Assembly: GCA_910588005.1 (NCBI GenBank)
Contig: CAJUQM010000020.1
Coordinates: 1 to 45,718 of the forward strand
Source: an uncultured Oscillibacter sp.
GTDB lineage: Bacteria; Bacillota; Clostridia; Oscillospirales; Oscillospiraceae
Reading direction: 5' to 3'
Length of the DNA: 45,718 bases
Made by a program: the position numbers and the translations under genes. This document shows, one piece after another, positions 15,918 through 22,801 of the stretch. Every line of letters starts with the position of its first letter. Position 1 is the stretch's first letter. The notes beneath the pieces were generated by a model. It did not search any database. It was not told where the DNA came from and saw only the letters and a program-made list of their open reading frames with translations.

Positions 15918-15963
15918 AAACAGCGGAGCTTCCGGGCCTATGGCCCGGAAGCTCCGCTGTTTT
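15918..15963 (+). terminator. Strong intrinsic terminator
   Basis: A 21-bp perfect stem (15918-15938 with 15942-15962), a 3-base loop and four Ts at 15960-15963 lie twelve bases after the FCD regulator stop. It isolates the regulator from the operon it probably controls. Confidence 0.88.
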
Positions 15964-16074
15964 CCCCCAAATAGATTCGGAGAGAGTCCAATTTCATGGG
16001 ATCTGCCAGTTACTACAAAACTCTTTTGATAATTTAGTGTATTTGTCAAAATTCGTGTAATTTTTCCATAGAGC

Positions 16075-16103
16075 TTGACAGAGAGCGTGTGCTTTGCTAT
16101 ATT
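16075..16103 (+). promoter_or_regulatory. Near-perfect sigma-A promoter of the aldolase/TTT operon
   Basis: TTGACA (16075-16080, perfect) and TATATT (16098-16103) are separated by 17 bases. It is one of the strongest promoters in the window, consistent with a gene set kept off by a repressor and strongly induced. Confidence 0.8.
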
Positions 16104-16105
16104 TT

Positions 16106-16125
16106 ATATATGATATATCATATAT
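16106..16125. promoter_or_regulatory. 20-bp perfect palindrome on the transcription start
   Basis: The core TGATATATCA (16111-16120) is extended by five further self-complementary bases on each side. It begins two bases after the -10 box, so it covers the predicted +1. A bound dimer would block initiation, which makes it the best operator candidate for the upstream FCD regulator. Confidence 0.65.
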
Positions 16126-16149
16126 CATTTTAAGAGGGAGGCAGAGAAA

Positions 16150-16971
16150 TTGAAAATACCAGGGCAAAAGACCATGAAGCAGCGTTTCGGGGAAGGGGAG
16201 GTCCTCTTTGGGACATTTTACAAGTTTAACTGTGAACCGATTGTGGAGATGCTGGGCATGGCGGGAATGGATTTTATCATTATTGACGCAGAGCATGCGG
16301 CGTACAGCTACTGGGACATGGAGAATATGTGCCGCGCGGCCAATGGGGTTGGAATGAATGCGGTGATCCGGGTACCGAACTCATCTGCCGAGTACATCCT
16401 TCACGCCGGAGACATGGGTGCCCAGGGCATTCAGGTTCCGAATTCCAAGACTCTGGAGGAGGCGCGGGCCGCTGCGGAGAGTATGCGGTACGCTCCCTTT
16501 GGAACCCGCGGTCTGGGACTGACGACACGGGGATCTGGCTATTGTCTTGGCGGGAGTTATACAGACAGCGATAGTTATGTTCATTATGTCAACAACGATC
16601 TCCTTTCCGTTATCATGGTGGAGAATATGGCAATGGCCGAACAAATCGAGGCGCTGTGCGACATTCCTCAGGCAGATGTTTTTTTTGTTGGGACCGGAGA
16701 TCTCAGCCAGTCCTGCGGTGTTACTGGGCAGACCGGCCATCCCGCCGTGCAGGCACTGGTTAAAAAAGTGGTGGAGACGGTACGGGCAAAGGGGAAAATC
16801 GCCGGTATTTATGCCGGGAATCTCCGGGATGCCCGGAAATATGTAGATATGGGTTTCCAATATATCGGCTTCAGCTCGGATATGAATTTTATTGCCGAGA
16901 AGTTGGAGTCCGTTATGACGGATATCCGGGAGATCAAGGTCATGGGGGGAATTGCCCGGGCCTGCAGATGA
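16150..16971 (+). CDS. HpcH/HpaI aldolase family protein
   Basis: A 273-residue class II aldolase of the HpcH/HpaI (citrate lyase beta-like) family. Such enzymes cleave 4-hydroxy-2-oxo acids to pyruvate or a keto acid plus an aldehyde, using a divalent metal. Family blocks are GTFYKFNCEPIVEMLGMAG, the DFIIIDAEHAAYSYWDMEN strand and loop with the catalytic His region, AVIRVPNSS, GAQGIQVPNSKTLEEA, RYAPFGTRG, VIMVENMAMAEQIE with the metal-ligand Glu, and FFVGTGDLSQS with the second ligand Asp. The TTG start at 16150 has GGGAGG upstream. It heads an operon with a carboxylate transporter and BKACE, so its substrate is probably a keto or hydroxy acid brought in by that transporter. Other family members (e.g. 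macrophomate synthase-like) cannot be excluded. Confidence 0.85.
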   Translation: MKIPGQKTMKQRFGEGEVLFGTFYKFNCEPIVEMLGMAGMDFIIIDAEHAAYSYWDMENMCRAANGVGMNAVIRVPNSSAEYILHAGDMGAQGIQVPNSKTLEEARAAAESMRYAPFGTRGLGLTTRGSGYCLGGSYTDSDSYVHYVNNDLLSVIMVENMAMAEQIEALCDIPQADVFFVGTGDLSQSCGVTGQTGHPAVQALVKKVVETVRAKGKIAGIYAGNLRDARKYVDMGFQYIGFSSDMNFIAEKLESVMTDIREIKVMGGIARACR

Positions 16972-17021
16972 CATAGCCTGTTTAAATTGGGTATCATAGT
17001 AAAAATGAAGGAGTGCAGAAT

Positions 17022-18053
17022 ATGAAAAAGATGTCCCACCTGGTACGAGCTTTGGCCCTTGCTGCGCTGATTGCATCGCTTCTGGCCGCCTGTTCAGGCA
17101 GCGGTTCCAAAGCGGATCTTCCGTCCCCTGATACGAATGCACCCAATACGGCGGAGCCGCCTGCCCCGCAGGATACCGACTGGCCCACGCAGCCCATCAA
17201 TGTGATTGTCTCCTTTGGAGCCGGAGGCGATACGGATCTCCTGTGCCGGAAGCTGTGCGAGGAGATCTCCAAAGATTTGGGCGTCGCTGTGGTCTGCACG
17301 AATGTTACTGGGTCTTCCGGCACTGTGGCGGCCCGCCAGGTCAAGGATTCGGCGGCCGACGGCTATACGGTTCTCTGGCACCAGAGTTCTTTCCTGGTGG
17401 CCAGCGCTACCGGCGTGGCGGATTTTGACTACAACGATATGGAGATCGCCGGCGTTGCTGTGGAGGAGGTCTCCGATTGTCTGATGGTACGGAAGGGTGC
17501 CTATGCCAGTCTGAACGACTTCATCGCCGCGGCAAAGGCCAATCCCGGCGGCCTCAATTACGGCACCTCTCTGGGAGGATATTCCCACATGCAGGCCCTC
17601 GCCGTGGCAGACGCTTTTGGCGTGGAGTTCAACATCGCGGATATTGGCGGCGGGTCCGAGACCATTGCCGCTCTGCTGGCCGGGGATATCGACTTTGTGA
17701 TTACAACTAGTAATTATGCCCGTACCTATGTGGAGTCCGGGGATTGTGATGTGCTCTGCATCGTGGCCAATGAGCGCTGCGACGCCACACCGGACTGGCC
17801 CGCTATGAGCGAGTTCGGCCAGTCCTGCGACATCACCAAAATCTTTGGATTCTATATGCCCAAGGGCACCGATCCCGCCATTGTAGAAAAGTGGTCCGCC
17901 GCAGTGGAAAGGGCGGTCAATTCCGAGAGCTATGCCCCCACCTGTGAGCAGTATGCCGTGAAACCCGCTTTTTGCGGTGGAGAGGATGCCGTGGCGCTTC
18001 ATGATGAACAGTATGAAGTGGCAAAGAAGTATGCGGCGTTGATGATGAACTGA
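17022..18053 (+). CDS. tctC: TTT transporter substrate-binding lipoprotein (TctC/Bug)
   Basis: A 343-residue binding protein of the Bug/TctC family. The signal peptide ends in Leu-Ala-Ala-Cys with Cys24, followed by a Ser/Pro/Asp-rich linker. The mature domain has the family hallmarks WPTQPINVIVSFGAGGDTD, GSSGTVAARQVKDSAADGYT and GLNYGTSLGGYSHMQALA. The final part shows MPKGTDPAIVEKWSAAVERA. It captures a carboxylate outside the membrane and delivers it to TctAB. ATG 17022 is chosen because AAGGAG at 17008-17013 is eight bases upstream. A hairpin follows its stop and may keep its level above that of TctB and TctA. Confidence 0.9.
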   Translation: MKKMSHLVRALALAALIASLLAACSGSGSKADLPSPDTNAPNTAEPPAPQDTDWPTQPINVIVSFGAGGDTDLLCRKLCEEISKDLGVAVVCTNVTGSSGTVAARQVKDSAADGYTVLWHQSSFLVASATGVADFDYNDMEIAGVAVEEVSDCLMVRKGAYASLNDFIAAAKANPGGLNYGTSLGGYSHMQALAVADAFGVEFNIADIGGGSETIAALLAGDIDFVITTSNYARTYVESGDCDVLCIVANERCDATPDWPAMSEFGQSCDITKIFGFYMPKGTDPAIVEKWSAAVERAVNSESYAPTCEQYAVKPAFCGGEDAVALHDEQYEVAKKYAALMMN

Positions 18054-18075
18054 GGATAGATAAATGATACAGCCG

Positions 18076-18109
18076 GCCCGATTCCGCGGATGTATCTGCG
18101 GGATCGGGC
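18076..18109 (+). promoter_or_regulatory. Hairpin after tctC
   Basis: Arms 18076-18087 and 18098-18109 pair over 12 positions (one T-G) around a 10-base loop, about 20 bases after the tctC stop. No T-run follows. Such hairpins often protect a binding-protein mRNA or partly stop transcription into the membrane genes. Confidence 0.5.
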
Positions 18110-18141
18110 GGATATAACCGCTGAAAAGGAGTGTGACCGAT

Positions 18142-18657
18142 TTGCGTCATCTGCTGCGGCAGCTTTTACAATATTACCGGGACGCCGCTTTCGCGGCGGC
18201 GCTATTCCTGGTTTTCGCCATGTTTTTGTGGTCCAGCCAGAGTATCAACGTGATGATCTCCTCCGGCGTTACCGCAAGATTTTTCCCCACACTGATCTGC
18301 TCTGTGGGACTGGGACTCTCCGCAATTGAATTTTCCGCCGCGTTCCTTCGCGGAAAGAGGGCGCGTCGAAATGCTGGATCTTCGGAGAATGAGGCTGATA
18401 AGGGCGCACGGAATACAGCGGTCAAGTCCGCCCTCTCCGTGCTTTTGATTGTGGTCTATCTGGTGCTGTGCCCCCCCTTGGGGTTTGTGGCGGCCTCTGC
18501 CCTGTACCTTTTCTGCCAAATTGCAGTTCTGACGCCTGAGTGGAAAAAACGGTGGCCGCTTTATGCTCTGATTGCCGCGGTGGTTTCCGTGGTCTGCTAT
18601 GTGTTTTTCTGCAATGTATTTCACCTCATGCTTCCAAGCGGCATCCTGCCATTTTAA
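18142..18657 (+). CDS. tctB: TTT transporter small membrane subunit (TctB)
   Basis: A 171-residue membrane protein with about four hydrophobic helices (AAFAAALFLVFAMFLWSSQ, FPTLICSVGLGLSAIEFSAAF, SALSVLLIVVYLVLCPPLGFVAASALYLF, ALIAAVVSVVCYVFFCNVF). A charged cytoplasmic loop with many Arg, Lys and Glu lies between helices 2 and 3. This is the layout of TctB, the poorly conserved partner of TctA. TTG 18142 is placed about ten bases after GGAG at 18128-18131; a GTG at 18133 is too near that site. The stop is ten bases before tctA. Confidence 0.82.
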   Translation: MRHLLRQLLQYYRDAAFAAALFLVFAMFLWSSQSINVMISSGVTARFFPTLICSVGLGLSAIEFSAAFLRGKRARRNAGSSENEADKGARNTAVKSALSVLLIVVYLVLCPPLGFVAASALYLFCQIAVLTPEWKKRWPLYALIAAVVSVVCYVFFCNVFHLMLPSGILPF

Positions 18658-18669
18658 GGAGGTTTCCCT

Positions 18670-20163
18670 ATGCAGCTGTTTATATCCGGCCTGGCCTCCC
18701 TGATGACGCCGGTGATTTTGGCCTATATGCTGATCGGCATTGCCTTGGGTCTGGTTTTCGGAGCAATTCCCGGGCTTACCGGCACGATGGCCATCGCCCT
18801 CTGCCTGCCCCTCACTTTCGGAATGGATTCTACCACAGCGTTCGCCCTGTTAATCGCCCTGTATATCGGGGGGATTTCTGGCGGACTGGTCTCCGCCGTG
18901 CTGATTAATATCCCCGGAAGCCCTTCTTCGGTGGCGACCACCTTTGACGGGGCGCCCATGGCGCGGAACGGCCAGGCGGGGAAGGCGCTGGGTGCCGGCA
19001 CATTCTACTCTCTGTTCGGCAATCTCTTCGGCATAGCGATTATGATTTTTATAGCGCCTTTTTTGGCAAAGGCGGCGCTGAAATTCGGCGTATACGAGTA
19101 TACAGCGCTCTCCCTGTTTGCGCTTTCCCTGGTGTCCGGATTGACGGGGAAGTCCATTACAAAAGGGCTGATCAGCTGTGCAGTAGGGATGCTGCTGGGA
19201 TGTGTCGGCGCTGCTCCGATCGACGGCTATGCCCGCTTTACCTTTGGCATCAGCGGTTTGGAGGCCGGTTTTGCCAGCGTGCCGGCTCTGGTTGGCCTGT
19301 ACGCTCTGAAAGAGCTGTTGGCTGAGGTAAAGCCCTCAGGAAAGGTGGAGGTCATGGATGTGGACACCCATATCCATGGGCTGGGCTTCTCTCTGCGGGA
19401 GTTCGTCTCCCAGGTCCCCAATATGCTCCGCTCTGCGCTGATCGGCACTTGGATTGGTATTTTGCCGGGAATTGGCGGTGCTACGGCCAATCTCATGTCC
19501 TACGGTATTGCCAAAAAACGCTCCAAGCATCCGGAGAAATTCGGCACCGGCGTTTTGGATGGGGTTGTGGCCTCAGAGACCGCCAACAACGCAACTATCG
19601 GCGGCGCGATGATCCCCCTGCTCACCCTGGGGATTCCGGGCGATGCGGTGACGGCCATCCTGCTGGGGACGTTTACCGTCCACGGCTTACAGCCGGGTCC
19701 GCTGTTTTTCAGCCAGAACTACGGGCTGATTTACACAATTTTTGCCGCCATGGTGGTGGCCAGTATCCTGACGTTCCTGGTTCAGTTTTTCGGGATGCGG
19801 GGCTTTATCAAAGTGCTAAAGCTGCCAAAGAACATTCTGCTGCCTGTTGTCATCGTTTTGTGCGTCATCGGCTCCTTTGGTGTGAATAACCGGCTCTTTG
19901 ACGCATGGGTGCTGGTGATATTCGGGCTGACGGGTTTTTTGATGAGCCATTTTGGCTATCCGCTGGCGCCTGTCATCCTGGGCTTTATCCTGGGACCCAT
20001 TACGGAGACCTATCTCCGCCGGGGTCTCCAGCTCAGCAAAGGGAGCTTCCTCCCGTTTTTGACCAGACCGATTTCCGGGGCGTTCTTGGTGCTGACGGTT
20101 GCGTTTATCCTGTTTTCCGTCGTCAAGGGCCTTCGGACGAAATTCAAACGACCGGCTGAATGA
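18670..20163 (+). CDS. tctA: TTT transporter large membrane subunit (TctA)
   Basis: A 497-residue TctA permease with about 12 hydrophobic helices. Hallmarks are GAIPGLTGTMAIALCLPLTFGM in the first half with the following YIGGISGGLVSAVLINIPGSPSS, and the repeat GTWIGILPGIGGATANLMSYGIAKKRSKHPEKFGTG and IGGAMIPLLTLGIPGDAVTAILLG in the second half. These Gly/Pro-rich loops form the substrate site. With TctC and TctB it makes a secondary, ion-coupled tripartite tricarboxylate transporter. The start has AAGGAGG eight bases upstream. Substrates of this family range over citrate, other di- and tricarboxylates and aromatic acids, so the cargo cannot be named. Confidence 0.92.
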   Translation: MQLFISGLASLMTPVILAYMLIGIALGLVFGAIPGLTGTMAIALCLPLTFGMDSTTAFALLIALYIGGISGGLVSAVLINIPGSPSSVATTFDGAPMARNGQAGKALGAGTFYSLFGNLFGIAIMIFIAPFLAKAALKFGVYEYTALSLFALSLVSGLTGKSITKGLISCAVGMLLGCVGAAPIDGYARFTFGISGLEAGFASVPALVGLYALKELLAEVKPSGKVEVMDVDTHIHGLGFSLREFVSQVPNMLRSALIGTWIGILPGIGGATANLMSYGIAKKRSKHPEKFGTGVLDGVVASETANNATIGGAMIPLLTLGIPGDAVTAILLGTFTVHGLQPGPLFFSQNYGLIYTIFAAMVVASILTFLVQFFGMRGFIKVLKLPKNILLPVVIVLCVIGSFGVNNRLFDAWVLVIFGLTGFLMSHFGYPLAPVILGFILGPITETYLRRGLQLSKGSFLPFLTRPISGAFLVLTVAFILFSVVKGLRTKFKRPAE

Positions 20164-20207
20164 AAGGCCGCAGCATGACCGGCTGCGGCATGATCGGCTG
20201 CGGCCTT
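20164..20207 (+). promoter_or_regulatory. Hairpin between tctA and the BKACE gene
   Basis: A 10-bp perfect stem (20164-20173 with 20198-20207) encloses a loop that repeats the GGCTGCGGC motif of the right arm, so alternative pairings exist. It lacks a T-run and ends seven bases before the AAGGAG of the next gene. Confidence 0.45.
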
Positions 20208-20230
20208 CCCTGTAAGGAGTTTAGAATAAA

Positions 20231-21154
20231 ATGAGCAACAAACTGATTCTGACCGCCGCCGTTACCGGTGCGGTCCATGTCTCCAGCATGAGTCCCTATC
20301 TGCCCATCACCCCGGAGGAGATAATCCGCCAGTCGGTGGACGCCTGCCGGGCCGGTGCGGCGGCGGTACACATCCACGCCCGCGATCCGGAGACAGGGGA
20401 ACCGTCCTCCGACCTGGGGGTGATGCGTCAGATTGTCTCCGGGATTAAGGAGCGGTGCGATGTCATCATCTGCATCACCACCGGCGCCAGCCAGATGATG
20501 ACGGTGGAGGAGCGGCTATCCGTGATCCCGGCGTTAAAGCCGGAACTCGCCTCCTGCAACGCCGGTTCCATGAATTTTGTTCTGGCCGGACTGGTGCCGC
20601 AGCTTTTGCCGGACGGACCTGCCTGGGAGCGCAGGTATCTGGGCGGTACGTATGACAATGTGTTCTCCAACACCTATCTGGGCTTGGAGACCTACATAAA
20701 AACAATGGCGGAAAACGGCACCATTCCGGAATTTGAGGTGTACGATGCCGGCATGATTAACAACATTGCCTACTTCCGGAAAAAGGGGGTTCTGACCTGT
20801 CCCATCTACATCCAGTTTGTCCTGGGGATTCAGGGCGGACTGCCCGCCACAGTGGACAACTTGGTCTTTCTGCGATCTGCTGCGGAACGGCAGCTGGGGG
20901 AGTTTACCTGGTCGGTCGCGGCTGCGGGAAGGCATCAATTTCCCATGGCTGCTGCGGCGCTGGCCATGGGCGGCAATGTGCGCGTGGGGCTGGAGGACAA
21001 CCTCTATATCCTGCCTCACAAACTGGCGGAGTCCAATGCGCAGCAGATCCTGGCCGCGGCCTCCATCGCCAGGACGCTGGGGCGCGAGATTGCCACGCCT
21101 GACGAGGCCCGCCGGATACTGGGCCTCAAGGGAAAATCACAGGTGAATTATTGA
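20231..21154 (+). CDS. Beta-keto acid cleavage enzyme (BKACE, DUF849)
   Basis: A 307-residue TIM-barrel protein of the BKACE/DUF849 family. Members use Zn2+ to condense a beta-keto acid with acetyl-CoA, giving acetoacetate and a new CoA ester; 3-keto-5-aminohexanoate cleavage (Kce) in lysine fermentation is one example. The Zn-binding HxH is in AAVHIHARD (His47, His49), preceded by LTAAVTGAVHVSS. Further family blocks are SCNAGSMNFV, PEFEVYDAGMINNIAYF and the late GGNVRVGLEDNLYI with its conserved Glu. The lysine-fermentation partners (kamA, kamD/E, kdd, kal) are absent here, so this paralogue probably acts on the keto acid produced in this operon. The start has AAGGAG about 12 bases upstream. 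Confidence 0.85.
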   Translation: MSNKLILTAAVTGAVHVSSMSPYLPITPEEIIRQSVDACRAGAAAVHIHARDPETGEPSSDLGVMRQIVSGIKERCDVIICITTGASQMMTVEERLSVIPALKPELASCNAGSMNFVLAGLVPQLLPDGPAWERRYLGGTYDNVFSNTYLGLETYIKTMAENGTIPEFEVYDAGMINNIAYFRKKGVLTCPIYIQFVLGIQGGLPATVDNLVFLRSAAERQLGEFTWSVAAAGRHQFPMAAAALAMGGNVRVGLEDNLYILPHKLAESNAQQILAAASIARTLGREIATPDEARRILGLKGKSQVNY

Positions 21155-21167
21155 GGGGGAGATCTGA

Positions 21168-21929
21168 ATGGACACATATGACTGGGGCGATCTCACCGCC
21201 CGCTTGACAAAGATGCTGCGCCTGCAGACGCCGCCTGTGGGGATGAAGTGGGTTCGCACGGAAAGGGAGCTGCATGCGATCCCCAAGATCCGCATTCATG
21301 ACAAGCATCTTCCGCCTTGTACGATTGTCAGCCACGCGGCCCAGTTCAACTGGACCAGCGCGTGCAGGGCGGAAAACGTCCATGCGAATTACTGCCGGGG
21401 AATTAACGGAATGTTTCAGCGGGATGAAAAATGGTATTCCGGCGAGATGTTCAACAAGGTCTGGTATGACAATCTGGAGGCGTCCAAGGCCCATAATCAG
21501 GCACTGGACTGCATGCCGCCGGAATACATTGCCCTGGTGGCCTCCCCGCTGGCGGCGGGACGGATCGAGCCGGACGTCTGCGTGCTGTATACAAACTCCT
21601 CTCAGGCGTTTATCCTGTTTGCCGGGTACCAGTTTAAGGAGTACGAGAAGCTGGAATTTACCTTCGTGGGGGAATCTACCTGCTCTGATTCTTGGGTGCG
21701 CACTTTCCTGACGGGAAAGCCGGCCTTGGCACTGCCCTGCTATGCGGATAAAAAGTTTGCGGGCCTGGGGGAGAACGATCTGCGTCTGACCTTTACCCCC
21801 GCCGGGCTGGTTCGGACTCTGGAGGGTGTGGAGGGGATGTTTCGCAACGGATTGCGGTACCCCATTGCCTCTTACAGCCTGACCAGCGACATTTTGGACG
21901 GCCTTCCCAAGCACTATATGGAGTTTTAG
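21168..21929 (+). CDS. DUF169 domain protein
   Basis: A 253-residue cytoplasmic protein resembling the DUF169 family, whose function is unknown. Typical signs are the opening LTKMLRLQTPPVGMKWV, a Cys-containing CTIVSHA segment, ALDCMPPEYIALVASPLAAGRIEPDVCVLYT in the middle, and STCSDSWVRTFLTGKPALALPCYADKKFAGLGENDLRLTFTPAGL towards the end, read here as shorter adjoining blocks. Several conserved Cys residues could bind a metal or cofactor. It follows the BKACE stop by 13 bases with GGGGGAG before the ATG and is the last gene of the operon. DUF169 proteins often sit near redox or anaerobic metabolism genes; a role in maturing or supporting the pathway is only a guess. Confidence 0.75.
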   Translation: MDTYDWGDLTARLTKMLRLQTPPVGMKWVRTERELHAIPKIRIHDKHLPPCTIVSHAAQFNWTSACRAENVHANYCRGINGMFQRDEKWYSGEMFNKVWYDNLEASKAHNQALDCMPPEYIALVASPLAAGRIEPDVCVLYTNSSQAFILFAGYQFKEYEKLEFTFVGESTCSDSWVRTFLTGKPALALPCYADKKFAGLGENDLRLTFTPAGLVRTLEGVEGMFRNGLRYPIASYSLTSDILDGLPKHYMEF

Positions 21930-21971
21930 AGCGGCTTTGAAGGCCAGGCGATTTAGAATTGAAGATGATTG

Positions 21972-22007
21972 AAGAGGCCCCGGTGCGTGTCCGCACCGGG
22001 GCCTCTT
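21972..22007 (+). terminator. Terminator of the aldolase/TTT operon
   Basis: A 16-bp perfect stem (21972-21987 with 21992-22007) with a 4-base loop lies about 43 bases after the DUF169 stop. The arm ends in CTCTT and the following bases (GCATAT) form only a poor T-run. Confidence 0.7.
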
Positions 22008-22801
22008 GCATATATGCTGCCGGGGGCGGAGCGGCCTTGGCGCGTTTTTATATTTATGCTGCTCTCGGTATGATCCGCCACAGCCTGCCTGTGCTCACCG
22101 ATGATTTATAGAAAGCAAAACCAAAACCGCTGAAATCCTTTGAATTTCAGCGGTTTTGGTACGCTCCAGGGAGGATTTGCCCCCGGACTTTTGGTCCGCA
22201 GCTTGTTCCGGGACTCACAGCAAACGCTTTCCGCTCCGTCTGATGCTGTTTGGCCAAAATATTAACAGCCTTTCGTGCCGTCCATTCCACTGATTCCATA
22301 GAGAAATTTCCTGTTCTGGGTCAAGTTATGGGCCAACGCCTGGACACGGATTTCCTCACGCGTATTTTAAACTGCCCCTCGGCTCCGGAACCGCTGTAAA
22401 AGATGCCTCATTTTCCATGCTCAATATAGCGCCACTGGAGTCGAAAAAAGAATTTCGGATTTTAGGAATTTCGGGAATGATGTACAGAGAAGCAAAAACC
22501 TGAAAGCCCTGTATTTACAAGGCTTTCAGGATAGAACAACTCCCGCTTTTGGATAGATATGTTCGAAAAACGGGAGCCGTTCACTCGCTGGTGCAGACAT
22601 TTACCAGCAGCGGTTTCCAGCCGGAAAAGGTCTGCCGTACCATGCGATCCGCGCAGGCGGGCAGGAATTTCTCCGCCTAAAAGACGGGAATGATCACGGA
22701 AATACCGGGTGTGGGATTTCCCAAAAGGCTCCGCGGTCCACCGCAGGTGATGACATCTGACTGCCTCCGCCGCATGGATGTGCGGCAGAGAGCAGGTAGA
22801 A
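22008..22801. other. Long region without a convincing gene, with two hairpins
   Basis: Nearly 800 bases hold no recognisable gene. Two stem-loops stand out: 22120-22136 with 22144-22160 (17 bp, 7-base loop), and 22499-22508 with 22521-22530 (10 bp, 12-base loop). A 50-codon reverse frame (22147-22299, starting MESVEWTARKAVNILAKQ) and a start-less forward frame (22504-22680, containing RKTGAVHSLVQTFTSSGFQ) look coding-like. Both lack good ribosome sites and may be remnants of decayed genes. Confidence 0.45.

Noticed and set aside
20231..21154. Assignment of the DUF849 gene as kce of lysine fermentation
   Set aside because: No other lysine-fermentation gene is present in the window, and the neighbours are a carboxylate transporter and an aldolase; only the family name is supportable.
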